NCBI RefSeq assembly: GCF_963576675.1
Contig: NC_088911.1
Coordinates: 77,715,256 to 77,779,255, forward strand
Reading direction: 5' to 3'
DNA: 64,000 bases
Origin: Euphorbia lathyris
Lineage: Eukaryota; Streptophyta; Magnoliopsida; Malpighiales; Euphorbiaceae
Positions 1-12,384 of the stretch are shown here, piece after piece (within the stretch, counting starts at the first letter, position 1; each line of letters starts with the position of its first letter). The notes under the pieces were generated by a model. The model was not told the origin of the DNA. It did not search any database and worked only from the letters and a program-made list of their open reading frames with translations. A program made the position numbers and the translations under genes.

Positions 1-1829
1 AATTTAACAATTTCTAATTTAAAAATCATGAAACTAAATCTATAAATAAAATAAAGAATAAAAAAACTTACTTAAAGTTAGAAGTTGAGTGAAAATAAAA
101 ATTAATTGATCAATTGAAATTTCAAAACAAATAAGGATCAATTTGAAAAATATCCAATGTCAAAACATTTTCTTCCTTGCTTTCTCTGGGTCGAAAGAAA
201 AAAAAAAGAGAAAGCAAAAGTAAATAAAAAGAAAGAGATAGGAAGGGCATCTCTTTCTTTTTTTAACCCGCAACAGCCCAAAACGACGTCGTTTTGAACT
301 GTTTAGGGTTAAAAAAAATAAAATAAAAGATGGAAGGGGGAAAATGCCCTTCCCATCTTCGAAGAAGAAGACATCTCTGTCTTCTTTTTCTTCAGCCGTC
401 ATGGCTGGAGGGGCTCCAGCCATGGCGGCCCCTGGTAAAGCCAAGATTCAAAACCCCCATTTAGGGTGTTTCTGGCGGAGCCGGAGGATTAGACGACTCT
501 CCCCGCCCCTTTGGTTCCGCCCCTGTTAATATATGATATGCAATAAATTTCTCTAAGTTTATAAAAATGACTCAATCTTACTTTTAAAATTCAAATCTAA
601 CTTAATTTTAAAAGGTTTTACATTCGTAGGTAAAAATTGATTTTGAACCATTCAAATAATATATATATATATAAAATTGAACTTCAGCAAATTCATTTTA
701 GCAAATTTTTTTACATACAAACATAAAAAAGTTGGCCCCTCTAATACACCAATTTCATATTCGCCTCTAGCCACAATGTAAGAAGAAATTATATGGTGCT
801 ATGGCAATCTAGAACACAATTTGTGAGTCGCATAATAAAATTTGTGAGTCACATAATCAATGCGGTTATACGATTTAACAAAATTTAGGTACAATTTTTT
901 TAATTTGTGAGTCACATAATCATCCATCCAATTGGATAATACAATTGAATGACAACTTTTACAAAATTTAGGTACAATGGAAGACTTTTTTTTTTCCTTC
1001 TTTCTTCTTCTTTTCTTTCTTTTATAAGGTAAAATGAAAGACTTAAAATCATAAATATGATGCAATTGAGGAATGTAAATAAAAATTTAAATAATACAAT
1101 CAAGAATTATAATTTTAAATTTGGGTGACGAATATAATTTTAATTTCGGTCATATTCAATGACCAATACTGAAATGTTTCGCTAAGAGGCAATTCTACAT
1201 CTATGTATATAATTTTGTTCTTCACGATATAAAATCTAATTATATTTTTCTCGACCAATTTTTATTTAATCTCATTTTACATATTTCTCAGTTTAAATTT
1301 TTCTCAAAAGATAATTTGGCTTGTACTCTCAACTCTCAGTCTTTCGAAAACAGGGGAACCAAAACCATCCCTAATATCTACACCCCTAGTCATACTTTTA
1401 ATTAATATGAGTTATTAATATAAATAAAGATGTTATATGCATATTGATAAAAAAAATCTATTTTTAATTATATAAATAGATTCATATATAATAAGTATAT
1501 AAATATCTATATTTGATTGTTTTTGAAGCTCACATAGATATATAAATAAAATTTTAACACCTTTTTCATTTCAAACATTATTTGTTCCTTCATAAACTAC
1601 ACTAATTTTATCTCTCAATTTATTTTGATATAGGATGAAATAAACAGGCCTACACCGAATCGGTGAATTGGGCTTACACCATAGGCCCACACTGAATGAA
1701 ATGAATAAGTTGTAACATGTGTAACGGTTGGGAGCTTTAACATGAAGGTTAACCATCTTAACTAACTAGATACGTGGACCAATAGACATTTATGATTTCA
1801 AAAATACGCTCCCTTTCTCTAGAACACGT
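1..1829. other. gene-free AT-rich flank
   Basis: No coding region is supported here. The short open frames are low-complexity or purine-rich and resemble no protein family I know. Visible structure is limited to a 16-bp perfect palindrome at 280-295 and short direct repeats at about 820-975, where a GTGAGTCACATAAT-type unit appears about three times and an ACAAAATTTAGGTACAAT unit twice. Otherwise I see nothing in it. Confidence 0.6.
280..295. repeat. 16-bp perfect palindrome centred on GACGTC
   Basis: The sequence AAAACGACGTCGTTTT is its own reverse complement and is flanked by a partial outer inverted repeat (AACAG / CTGTT). The ACGT core is a bZIP-type recognition core, but no gene lies nearby, so function is not claimed. 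Confidence 0.5.
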
Positions 1830-2205
1830 CTTGAGATCATTTACAATAGTCAATGTATTCATCTCTCGCAAGCCAAGTATGCGGGTGACATAATTGATAG
1901 GGTCGAGATGAAGGATTATAAACTGTGTGCTACACCCATGGCCACAATCCCGAACTTATCACGTGAACATGGTTCTCCATTGGCATCCAGGGATGAATAT
2001 CGGAGTATTGTTGGTGCATTACAGTACTTAACATTAACTCGATCTGATATTGCCTTTTCTGTTAACAAGCTATGTTAATTTCTTCACAAACCGACAGATG
2101 AGAATTGTAACGGGGGTAAAACGTGTTATTCGCTATTTTTATGGATCTCAAACCCATGGTATTTCTTTCTCTTCAAAACTGATTCATGATATTCACTGTT
2201 ATTCT
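1830..2205 (+). pseudogene. Ty1/copia polyprotein fragment, left half (reverse transcriptase C-terminus)
   Basis: Translation gives copia signatures in order: an LSQAKYAGDII-like block, a YKLCATPM-like block, then YRSIVGALQYLTLTRSDIAF, the conserved stretch before RNase H in copia Pol. A stop and frame changes near 2075 show it is dead. The frame is cut at 2205 by the CACTA insertion and resumes at 38913: joining the flanks with one copy of the TCT duplication reads through into YSDSNWGGC, the expected start of copia RNase H. The 5' part of the element (LTR, gag, integrase, most of RT) is absent, so it was truncated before or during insertion. The left limit is approximate. Confidence 0.85.
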
Positions 2206-2579
2206 CACTATACTATGTTTCCTTTCATATGACACAAGATACATAACAAATATTTCTTTTCGTGTCGTCTGATTGTTTTTCGTGACAATATATTAAAATT
2301 ATGTCATCTGAAAGCTTAATTGTAAACCAGCTAAATTCACATGTGGCCTTTCAATGACAGAATTCTCTCATCTAAAGAAAACACGTGTTTAATTAAAAAG
2401 TTACTTAACCATCAGATGACATTTGTGATAAATGACTGTCATTGTATTCAGAAAACAAAAAAGGCGGCAAATGAAATTTCACTTACGCGGCCAGCTAAAA
2501 CGGGTCCCAAATTTAAGGTGCTCAAAATGTTTGACTAAAATTTTAGCTCATATATAAAGCATAACTTAGAGACTAAATT

Positions 2580-3180
2580 AGGTTTTGCCTTCAGGTCAGG
2601 CTTCATCTCTCTCACCCCTCTCTTTGGCTATCTCTGGTTGCTTCTACATGCAAATCACTGAGACTGAGATCAAAACACGGTAATGGTAAGCCATATTTAC
2701 TTCGTTCCTCGATGTATTAGAGTTTCATTGTTCCTTCATCTATCTTTTCCTCATCCGATTTACTCTTGAGGATGTGGATTTCAGCTACTAGAATAAGGAT
2801 CTATTAATTTTGAAAGTTACCGTTGAAAAGGTTAGATCTCTCGCTTAGATACACTAATTTTACTGTATTCATTGTGAGATTCACCAATGAAAACTTGGGT
2901 CTTTATCTTACAGGTGGGCAATATACTCCATGATGTTGTTATGTGTGATGCTGAGATAAGTAGATCTTGCTCTTCTTATTTGCAAATATTATTAACAATA
3001 AGGATTATGAACTGATCCGATTCCCTTTTTATTTGAAAATAATATTTGCAGGGATAGTAAGAATGCTTATGTACATAGGAAGGTTGATGGAAGAGATGGT
3101 CAATCAGTTCATGCCTATAACATGGGAAAAATTCTTATTGAGTATGTGCATGAAGCTTGTATGTTAGCTTGTATGAATAT
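2580..3180 (+). other. conserved coding-like segment in the 5' half of CACTA A (unknown product)
   Basis: This stretch is shared, with exon-like and intron-like parts, by all three related CACTA elements (A here; B inverted at about 23040-23480; C at 25560-26075). Exon-like blocks are separated by sequences with GTAAG-type donors and TTTCAG-type acceptors. The last block translates as IVRMLMYIGRLMEEMVNQF in A and IVRMLQYMGRLTEEIVNRF in C. I do not recognise the protein. It may be an element gene, a second captured host fragment, or only conserved untranslated sequence. Reading frames differ by single-base indels between copies, so none is clearly intact. Confidence 0.4.
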
Positions 3181-4105
3181 GTATGTGCATAAAGCTTGTA
3201 TGAATATTGGTATGAACTGCCAAGTAAAGGGTTATGTATGAAGTTTGCATGTGAGTTATATTACAATGAACTGATTTTGTTTGTATACCTTAATCAGGCA
3301 TGAGTATGTAAGAACTGAACATGCATGTATGAAGCACAGTCATATAGTGAAGGGTTGTGTATAAATCATATTGGGTTATATTGTTATGAACTGATTTCGC
3401 ATGTATACCTTAACCACACATGAATATGTAGTGGAGGGTTGTGTATAAAGCATAGTCATATAGTTGTGTATGAAGCATAGTCATATAGTGAAGGGTTGTG
3501 TATGAAGTCATATATGCACAAGTTAGACAAAACAAGTTAGTTGATTATCATGATCTGGTTTCATTAACTTGAATAAGTATGCTGCAACTAAATAAAGAGT
3601 CACATATCTTCTAGTGTGACTTGAATAAGTATGCTGCAACTAAATTGGGTATGTGTACAAAGCTTGCATGTGAGTTATATTGCTATGAACTGATTTCGTT
3701 TGTATACCTCAGTCAGACATGAGTATAAACTGAACTTGCATGTATGAAGCATAGTCATCTAGTGAAAGGTTGTGTATGAATCATAGTGGGGTATATTGGT
3801 ATGAACTGATTTCGCTTGTATACCTTAACTAGACATGAATATGTAGATAAGGGTTGTGTATATGAAGCATAGTCATATCATTGTGTATGAAGCATAGTTA
3901 TATATGAAGCATAGTAAATGGATATATATGTTTCATTCACTTGAATAAGTATGCTGCAACTAAATAAAGGGTCATATATCTTTTGGTGTGACATGAATAA
4001 GTATGTTGCAACTAAATAAATGGCCATACATCTGGTTTCATTCACTTGAATAAGTATGCTGCAACAAAATAAAGAGTCATATATATGTTTCATTGACTTG
4101 AATAA
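3170..4105. repeat. diverged tandem repeats in CACTA A
   Basis: Two unit types recur: a block with ATGAACTGATTTCG...TATACCTTA and ATGAAGCATAGTCATATAG (several copies, 3180-3920), and a block GAATAAGTATGCTGCAACTAAATAAAG (3570-4110). CACTA B inserted inside the last unit. Removing B restores a full unit across 4110/23872. Confidence 0.7.
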
Positions 4106-4362
4106 GTATGCACTACGCCAAATAGCTTCTCAGACGACGATTAAAAACCGTCGTCCTGCGAGATATAAAACTGTCATGGGGCTCGCTGCCATCTGTTGCC
4201 CCGTCAAACGACGGTTAGGTTCTGTCATGTGAAGGCACGACACATGATATTAGCTCATTTGCGTACGGTCATCTTACTCTTGTTACGATGCAGCTTATTT
4301 ATTACTACCATCACTTTTAATGTCATCGCATAACATACTAATAATTAAAACCGTCAAGTTGA

Positions 4363-6179
4363 TGATAGGGGTATTTTACCCCTATCTTTTAGCGTGATTT
4401 ACGGGTTAATTTTAGAAGAAATAAATAAGTTTAATTGCAAAAATAGAGTGTTTTGAATAAAATAACGAAATAATAATAAATTCTGTATTTTCGGATAAAT
4501 TCCCTTGTTTTTGATATATTTAGGAAATAAAAACGTCAAGCTAACTCGGCTCTCAAGAATTGTATTTCAGGTACAAGGAAGAAGCAAAATTCATGCCAAT
4601 ACGCAGGGCGTATCATCCTATACGCGGGGCGTGAGACATAAAGTCAGAAATGATTGCCCTATCCACAGACGCCGCGTGGTATCGAGTCAGCATACGCGAG
4701 GCGTACGCCAACTTACGCGAGGCATATAAACATATGTCAGAAATAATTGCCTAATCCTGAAAGTCAGACTGCATTGTCTCCTGAGTCAAGGATCCATACG
4801 CGAGGCGTACCACCTTACACGAGGGGCGTGTAAGGGAGTTCGTCAATACAAAAAGTTCAGAGACTCATTTATGCAGGGCGTGCCTCAAGCTACGCGCGGC
4901 GTAAAAGGCTCAATTCAAGCAATAAAATCTCAGAGACTCAAACACGCGAGGCGTATCCCAATCAACGCGGGGCATGTTTGAGACAACAAGATCCGAATTG
5001 GTCCACATGCAGGAGATTTCTGACGGAATGGGCATACATGCAGGGCGTACACCACCATACGCGGGGCGTATCATGGGATTTCTGCACAAAATACTGTTCC
5101 TCCATGCTTGCACCTTGTGGAATTACAAACTTGCCCCTAGCTTGATCTATAAATAAGAGTGTCTAGCACTCATTTGAGGAATATACATTAGAGATAGCAA
5201 AAACTATACTTGTTTGGATTGTTGTCGTATAGATTTGTTTTTAGGCTTTGTGTAACTAAACTCTTCCATCTCGAGAGCTTGTCCGTTGCTCCCGATATTT
5301 CATCAAAGTCCCGCTCCATCTCTGCACACCAAGCTCGAGAGCTCCACCATTCAAGTCCTTAGAGACGGCTTTTGAGTCCGGTTAGCTAGTTCCGAGGGTG
5401 GATTCTTCCCTTTACACTTGCTAATTAGCTTGATCTCATCCTATGTACTAGGCTTGTTTGTAATCCATATTTACACTTTCCATATTTATAATTTATGATT
5501 CGTAATCTTCTTTTCTATATATGTGTTGATGTTTGTTACTTGTTTTGATATTTATAATTGATTGTTGTGTAAGAGAACGCGACTTCCGACGCCATTCGGG
5601 CTATTTTTAGGGATTCATATAGGTGTTGCCTTACCGGAAGTGACAAATCGGAAACCGTAGGAATTGACAAACCACGGAACTTACGGGCCCTAATTTCTGG
5701 TCCCAAGCATTAGACACGCCTTGACTAGGAACCACGTAGTCTAAGTACTTCACGGGTCGGTTTCTCTACACGTAGTCGTCTTTGCACGAGCAAACCATCA
5801 ACCGTATAAACATTAGAAGTCATTATTTGTCATAGTTATAACTTATCGCATTCATATCACTCCATAGAGTTTCGTTATATAAATTCGCCTCACACGTAGT
5901 AGGAGTAGTTTGTAGTTGTGTCTCACACCAACCTCAAAGTATTCACCGCTTAAATAACGTATAAAACCGAGTCGTCTAATACTTGCAGTTATAAATCCCG
6001 TGGATTCGATACCCGGTCTTAACCGGATTATTACTTGATACGACGGGGTACACTTGCCCCTAAGTAGTGACATTTAGTAGATATAAAGCACTTAGAAAGA
6101 CCACACCCATAGTCATAGCGTAATCATCGTGATATACATTTCGTCGTTAAAAAAGAACACTACTAGGTGACACGCATCA
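4363..6179 (+). mobile_element. solo LTR, 1.8 kb
   Basis: The element starts TGATAGGGG and ends ACACGCATCA (TG...CA), with a perfect 5-bp duplication GTTGA at 4358-4362 and 6180-6184. No internal retrotransposon sequence is present, so it looks like a solo LTR from LTR-LTR recombination. The first bases form a perfect 10-bp stem with a 3-nt loop (4364-4373 with 4377-4386). The left third contains about a dozen CpG-rich near-palindromic repeats. I could not assign the lineage with confidence; Ty3/gypsy is likely from length and ends. Confidence 0.85.
4595..5075. repeat. dispersed CpG-rich near-palindrome array (ACGCGRGGCGT)
   Basis: About twelve copies of a short motif close to TACGCGGGGCGT or TACGCGAGGCGT occur in 480 bp, often in pairs about 20-25 bp apart. 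Examples lie near 4601, 4618, 4692, 4711, 4796, 4815, 4871, 4892, 4943, 4965, 5037 and 5057. The ACGC...GCGT arms are inverted repeats. The ACGCGG / ACGCGA cores resemble CGCG-box sites, but binding is not shown. They sit in the 5' part of the solo LTR, where U3 enhancers would lie. Confidence 0.75.
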
Positions 6180-6769
6180 GTTGACGTATGGGAAATTGGC
6201 ATATTGAATTTGCGATGACAGTTCGTATAATAATTTCTCTCATTCTAGCTTGTTTTAGATGGTATAGGTCTTAATCAATCATGTCAATGGATTTAATTTC
6301 AGATGATAGATTCGTTCATTTTATTGTCTTTTTATTGTTGTTTAGATGACATTTTTAAAAATAAAATGTCACTTTTTGCCTTCTTCGTATAAATTTCTGG
6401 TTTTTACCTGAATAATGAAACATACTCAAATGAACATGAAATTCTATATCAATGGTTTTAATTTTATTAGAGACAAATGCTCATAATCTGTTTACATTTG
6501 TACACATAAATTTCTGGATTAAAACTAAAAAAAATACTGTCAATACATATCCAATTTCTGAAACAAATCGAGATCTTGATGTATCTATAAAACCCAAAGC
6601 AGGTCATTAATACACTAACATCATTACACAAAACCCTAAACGCACTAAGGACCCTTCCCCTTTCACTTAGCCACTATCACATCAGTATAAATAATAGGCA
6701 TTATTCAATTGTTCAGTTCCATACATTGTCAATCCATATACATTCAACCCAGAAAACTTACATTGTATA

Positions 6770-7495
6770 ATGGATCCCCTTGCAAGTGTTTAGGAACAGG
6801 TCATTTCTGACCTATAAGATTTGTACCTCGAGAACCCAGGGTGGCTTCTGGCCATCGAAGGTATTACATTGTCAATCCATATTTTCTTCTTTAACTCTTC
6901 CTGATTTCTTCTTTCTACTTGTAAAGATTCTTCTTTGATGATAACATATCCTTTGGATGATAGCATGTTAAAATAGGCAGTCATAATAAAAGGTCCTCAA
7001 TACACCCCATATGAAAGGGTGTATTTGAAATCAGAACCAGCTACCCTTTGGAGTTCCCAAAAATACCTCGAATAATAATATTAACTTATCTCATTAAGAT
7101 ATATGGAGCTACATGACATTGTATACACATACACTAATCAATGTATCCTTTTATTCTCAGTTTCGCTTCTGGAATAAGATCTATTATCTTAACGTGGCTC
7201 CTGAGGAGATGATTTATCTTCCCCGTCTCCTTACTCACCCTCCCTATCCCACTGCCACAGTATAGACATAGCACAATTTATCTAGTCCATTTGATAAACA
7301 CTTAATCATGTTTGTGATCTAATTATTTTATGCATTTTGTAGATGTTGTGGCACATATATGATCTACTACTACATCCCCACACTGAGGTGCCATTTCCTG
7401 GGCAAGAAGAAGTTGCTAAACAATACCTCAGCAACAAGGTAAATTATGGTAGGATCGCCTGGAGATGGACTGAGGAGCATGCACTGTGGATATGA
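6770..7495 (+). pseudogene. E2 (ubiquitin-conjugating enzyme)-like gene in CACTA B, broken copy
   Basis: Four exons are readable: 6770-6860, about 6981-7068, 7161-7259 and 7343-7495. They match in order and nearly in size the gene in CACTA C. Exon 2 encodes a GPQYTPYERG-type block, the E2 segment with GP...PYxGGVF. Exon 3 has IYYLNV where E2s have the HPN motif. Exon 4 encodes the C-terminal helices and is fully open to its stop. Two in-frame stops in exon 1 and a 1-nt deletion in exon 2 kill it. The residue aligned to the catalytic Cys is Tyr (TAT). In the element's own orientation the gene runs antisense, as in A and C. Confidence 0.8.
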
Positions 7496-7659
7496 GCTCC
7501 AAATGAGGAGAATCAGAAGGTAACACTTGTCCCCCCTTTTGTAATATAATGTAGAGCTTGCTATTTAGTTCATATGTATATGTATATTCAAGTCATATCA
7601 AAAGAAATCTTATCGTCTGCAAGCCATATCAGAACATACAAGTAGCCTAAATTGACCCT

Positions 7660-8790
7660 TTACTACAAGGTAAAGAAGTTTATGATGTTCAATGACCCTT
7701 TTACAATGCTCAATGACCCTTTTACAATGTTCCTGCCACTTGGATTATAGTCGTTGAACAATGAACATGGTGACGAAGTTTTTGATGATGTCACCACAAT
7801 GGACTCTCTATATGTTGAATGCATCATAAACCTATCACCATGCTGAATGTTTTGTTGATGATAACAAGCCAAGTGAAAAGAACATCGTAAGAGTATGGCC
7901 AATCACATGCTTCATTCACATACACATACTCAAAACTTGTGCTGATAGCATCGAAAACCCATCACCATTCTGAATGGTTTCAGTTAGATAACAAGCCAAG
8001 TGGAAGATATATCGTAAACCTATCTCAGCATCACCCACAACAACATCATACATGTAACCAATCAGTTCAAACCAACATAACAATATATATACTCAATAAG
8101 TGAAAGAAATCTTCCCATATCACAATGAACATTCATAGCTTTAGACTAAGCCTAATCAGCTACATGCCCAATGAACATGCATACACATACTCAATCAGTT
8201 CTAGCTTCCTAAACATTTAATAACAATGCACATACATAACCTTTTACGATATACTTGCCACTTGGATTGTACTCGTTGAAAAGTGAGCACAGTGATGAAG
8301 TTTGAGATGTTGTAACCACAAGTTCATAACTTATGCTGATAGCATCGAAAACCCATCATCATTCTGAATGGTTTCAATCAGATAACAAGCCACATGGATG
8401 ATATATCGTAAACCTATCTCAACATCACCTACAACAACATCAAACATAAACATTCTTCATACACATACTCAATTAGTTCTATCAGTATAGCTCGTAGATA
8501 TAAGAGTCTTCCCATATCACAATGAACATTCATAGCTTTAGAATAAGCCTAATCTGCTATATGCTCAATGAACATTCATCACATACTCAATCAGTTCTAG
8601 CTTCCTAAATAGAACATCAAACATAAACATGCTTCATACACATACACATACTCAATCAGTTCTATATGTATAGCTCGTAGGTATAAGAGTCTTCCCATAT
8701 CATAATGAACATTCATAGCTTTAGACTAAGCCTAATCAACTACATGCCCAATGAACATTCATACACATACTCAATCAGTTCTAGCTTCCT
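7660..8790. repeat. diverged tandem repeats in CACTA B
   Basis: A unit of a few hundred bases is repeated about three times. It includes GCATCGAAAACCCATCACCA, AACAAGCCAAGTGGAAGATA and CATACACATACTCAATCAGT. It continues after the Athila insertion at 22727-23030. It corresponds to the reverse complement of the repeat zone in the middle of CACTA C. No gene is supported. Confidence 0.65.
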
Positions 8791-8792
8791 AA

Positions 8793-10640
8793 TGTTAGGC
8801 GAATTCCGCAAGTGAACGATTTCGCTTGTAGTAATAAAATATCGATCCCACAGAGAACGTATGATAATTTGATTAGAACTTATTGTCTTGATTACATTCG
8901 TTTTCGCGAGGTTTATAAGAAATCGTTAATGGTTTAAAATGTTTTAAATTGGTTTCTAATCCTAATTTTGGTTATAGTTAAGATTGCAATTTATAGCAAT
9001 TATGTTTAGGTTAAAATAGAATTCAAGACTTGTTTACGCAAAGAAAGAAAGCAACTTATAACTTTGATCAGATTATTAAGATGTAACAATTTATCTAATA
9101 ATGCAACTACTGGGCTTCGAACTGCAGACAATCTTTCTACGGTCGGAACAGATTGCTACCTTAATCAAATTAGTGTTCTATGTTTGATAAGCCGAGCTAT
9201 CGATCATATCAACCATAAATCCTAATTCTTTTAAGTGTTAAACAAAGTTTCCATTGAAATATATTTTGTGTAAAAAGGGTTTTATTGAAAAAACAAGTTT
9301 ATTATTTTGAAGAACATTTGTTAGAACAGACTTCAAAATAACAACATTAAACATAAATTGAATTGAAAAGATATATTATTAATGAACTGTGAATCGTCAC
9401 AAGTTCACAGAGAAGAAGAAACATGGATAGCATTTTAACTAATTTGAGTTCCGGGTTGTCAATCCTTTCCTCAAACTTCGTAGGTTTGTCAGACCTTGGG
9501 GCGCTTCAGCCGCTAATTCTTCTCACTGAATCCTCGAAATAGAGATCGCTGAATCCACTATCAGAGTGTAAACTCATCTTCGAACAAAACTCGAACTCCA
9601 AACAACAACTATAATAACTAGATATTGTATCTCAAACTATTTACACAACTTGTAACTTTATAACAAGTTTGTGTAACAAAACTAACATAAATTAGAAACA
9701 TTCAACTGATTAACATTAATTCTGAATTTTTACATCTATTTATAATATTCCAAAAGGTGTGTTTGAAGGGTCGTATCCGTTAATGAAGAGTCGCTTCTAT
9801 CCGGATGAACAGACGTGTTGTTTCGAATTAAAACATGTGAAATATGTGCAGGAAAGTTGTTGTTTCTGTCGAGATTCTTGGAATCTCGGTCGCGGCTTTG
9901 GGTTGAGGGAGAATGTTGTATGAACACGCGTTTTCAAGTCTGAAACACGCGTGTCGCGATCGAGATATTGGGAATCTCGGTCGCGACAGAGACTTTTGTC
10001 TCCGTTCGTAGATCGTTTCCCAACTCTTTGTTTCGGCCTCTAAAATGTACGTGCCTTTTAGCTTGTAAATTAGATTTCTCTCTCGTTTTTGCTCCGTTTT
10101 TGCTCCTATTTGAATTTTTCCAAATAATTAAGTACCTTGCATAATAGAAACAAATATAGACGTCAAAATATTCTAAATGAATATAATTAACATGATTTTA
10201 ATACAAAACTAATGTAATTATTAATGATAGTTTAGGTATATTTTGGGTTAGGGCCGTCTTAAACATTTTTGGGACCCTGTGCTAAATGAAAAAAAATTGG
10301 ATTCTATTCATTAAAAAAATTAAGACTTTCATATAATAATAATGTTTCTATAAAATGAAACACCAAAATACTTTTAACTTGATTTTTAGCATTATAAATA
10401 TATAAAAAATAATTAAATTAGACATTTGTATAATAACAATAAAAAAATTGGACCCCTTAAGACTCTTATAGCGTTAATTTTTTAGATAAATTAATATTCA
10501 TTTAATTTTTCACATAATAATTAATAACAAAACTTTATTTAGATTTGTATAATAAAAAATTGGACCCCTTTAAATTTGGGGCCCTGTGCGGGAGAGTTCC
10601 TTGTACACCCTTCTCCTACTCCCCTGTTTTGGGCTTATCA
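8793..10640 (-). repeat. 3' LTR of the Athila-type element (with MITE insertion)
   Basis: It aligns end to end with the LTR at 21260-22721. The 386-bp excess is explained exactly by the MITE at 10248-10626 plus its 7-bp duplication. It contains two copies of a GAGATT...GAATCTC inverted-repeat motif followed by GGTCGCG (near 9870 and 9960). Confidence 0.88.
10248..10626. mobile_element. hAT-like MITE
   Basis: The insertion begins TTAGGGCCGTCTT and ends about TCCTACTCCCCTG. It interrupts the LTR at TTTTGGG, which is repeated on both sides (10241-10247 and 10627-10633; 7 of 8 bp if an 8-bp duplication is assumed, as in hAT). Subterminal blocks GGGACCCTGTGC and GGGGCCCTGTGC recur. It has no coding capacity. 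The superfamily call rests on the duplication length and GGGCC-rich ends and is moderately sure. Confidence 0.65.
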
Positions 10641-10683
10641 CACTCCCACACTTAAACTTTTGCTAGTCCCGAGCAAAATTATC
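10641..10683 (-). other. polypurine tract region of the Athila-type element
   Basis: The reverse complement reads a GGGACTAGCAAAAGT block, then TTTAAGTGTGGGAGTG directly before the LTR start TGATAAGCCC. This purine tract next to the 3' LTR is the expected plus-strand primer site and fixes the minus orientation. Confidence 0.75.
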
Positions 10684-11094
10684 ATTAATTTTATCCTTCA
10701 AATGATCTTTGAAATTAGAATACATTTCCACATAACCATTTTTAAATTAGTTAAACCAAAAGATAAATCTTATAAGGTAAATTTATACACAAAACATCAA
10801 ACTAGCTAGGATAAAAAGTGACTATCATCTGTCTTGTATTGCAATTTTTATATTGAAGCATTAGCGGAAATCGTATTACGTTTTCTGGCTCGCCATCTCT
10901 TTCACCTAAACTCTAGGTTTTCTCTCAAACTCTCTCATTGTTTTCTAACAATTGATCTGTCTAAGGTTGAAGTCGATTTACACTTTAGGGTTTGTTGAAA
11001 TCGACTTGAATGGATTGAAGGTTTCTGATAATTCAGTTTAAATATCAATTCATAGTCTAAAAGATCAAGGATTAAGCTGAGATGCGATAACCGA

Positions 11095-12384
11095 TTGATG
11101 TCGCCGTCGTCATCCACCGCTGTTGCCGGAGAAGCGCCGTTTGCAATAGCGCACCTCTTCGATCGAGCATCGTTCTCCCGATTCACTTCTCCGAAAGCCG
11201 ATGATGGCTCTAAAATCCCTGCGAAGTCTTCTTTTGTTGATGTGCTAAAGGGCGCGATCCCTGTGGAATCTTTATCACCGCGACAGCCGTTGGTAACTAA
11301 AAAAGGTGGATTTAAGGTGCATCAGGATATCTATGAAGAACGGGTTAGGTCTCTTCAGAACTCGGTCATTAGTCGTCTCTCGTTGAGCAAGGGTGACCGC
11401 CCATGGAGACATGCTGAATTAAAGCAAAAACTGAGCCAGGTATGGAAATGCAATTTAGATTGGAAATTGATTTCTCTTGGGAAGGGGTTTTATCAGATTA
11501 TAATGCCTAATGCATCTGCAATCCAATTAATTTGGGGAAATGGACCTATCTCGCTAAAACCAGGCATCATAAGGTTTTCACCCTAGTCCCCTGGATTTAA
11601 TCCTGATATGCAAAAATCTACTTCAGCCCAAGTCTGGGTGAGATTTTACAATCTTCCATGGGAATTCTGGGATACGAAAATAATTGCCAGCATTGCAAGA
11701 GCCGCTGGGGTTCCTATCAGATTTGATCAGAACACAGTAAGTGGAGAGTTTGGACACTATGCCAGGGTCCTCATTGACGTTGAGCTGATAAGGGAAATCC
11801 AATCAAAGATTTGGGTGGACACTGACAATCAAAAGCACTGGGTCTACTTAGAATATGAACATCTTCCGGTGTTATGTGGCTCCTGCTCTGCAATTGGGCA
11901 CTCTTCTACGCAGTGCAGACGGAACACGGAACCTAGCAAGCCTCAGGCCCCGAAGAAAAGGTAGACTAAGGAAAACAATGTCACTGATCGTAAGTTCTCT
12001 GCTGCTGAAAAAGCCAAAGCAGTGACAACAGATGAGCCACACAGAAATGATGACTCGCTACAACTGGTAGTTCACCAAGCGACCCAGGATAAGGAGCCTA
12101 TCAGAATGAATTCTTGGGGTGACTGCTATGAGGGAGAGGATCAATCGGCTTCAGAATCCGAAGGCTACACTCTGCACTTGACTTCAGCCCTGCCAAAGGA
12201 GGTAAACTTCCTGTGTGACTCACCAGAATGGGTGCAGCATATGATGAGATCCAATAACACGAAAATGAATGACATGAACAGAAATGAAGGAACTGAATGG
12301 ATTACAATGAGGAAAAAGCCCAAGGCTAGGAAAACTATTTCAAATTTGAAGGGAGGGGCTAGTTCTTCCACCATTTCCGCATGA
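11095..12384 (+). pseudogene. LINE ORF1 (gag-like nucleic-acid-binding protein) with two TAG stops
   Basis: The frame spans 430 codons from ATG at 11095 to TGA at 12382-12384. In-frame TAG codons occur at 11584 and 11962, and there are no frameshifts. The middle (residues about 55-260) resembles the DUF4283 region of plant LINE ORF1, with WVRFYNLPWEFWD-type sequence. It is followed by a CCHC zinc knuckle, CGSCSAIGHSSTQC (CX2CX4HX4C, residues about 261-274), which binds nucleic acid. A basic tail follows. The first stop falls where LINE proteins usually have Trp (FSP-stop-SPGF). The last codon overlaps the ORF2 start in ATGA, suggesting coupled translation in the ancestor. Confidence 0.88.

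Noticed and set aside
1571..1756. Minus-strand open frame in the left flank
   Set aside because: Short, no family resemblance and no supporting splice sites or neighbours.
4505..4729. Open frame with repeated TRGV peptide
   Set aside because: It reads through the CpG-rich DNA repeats of the solo LTR; the repeats do not keep one frame or strand, so a DNA-level role is likelier.
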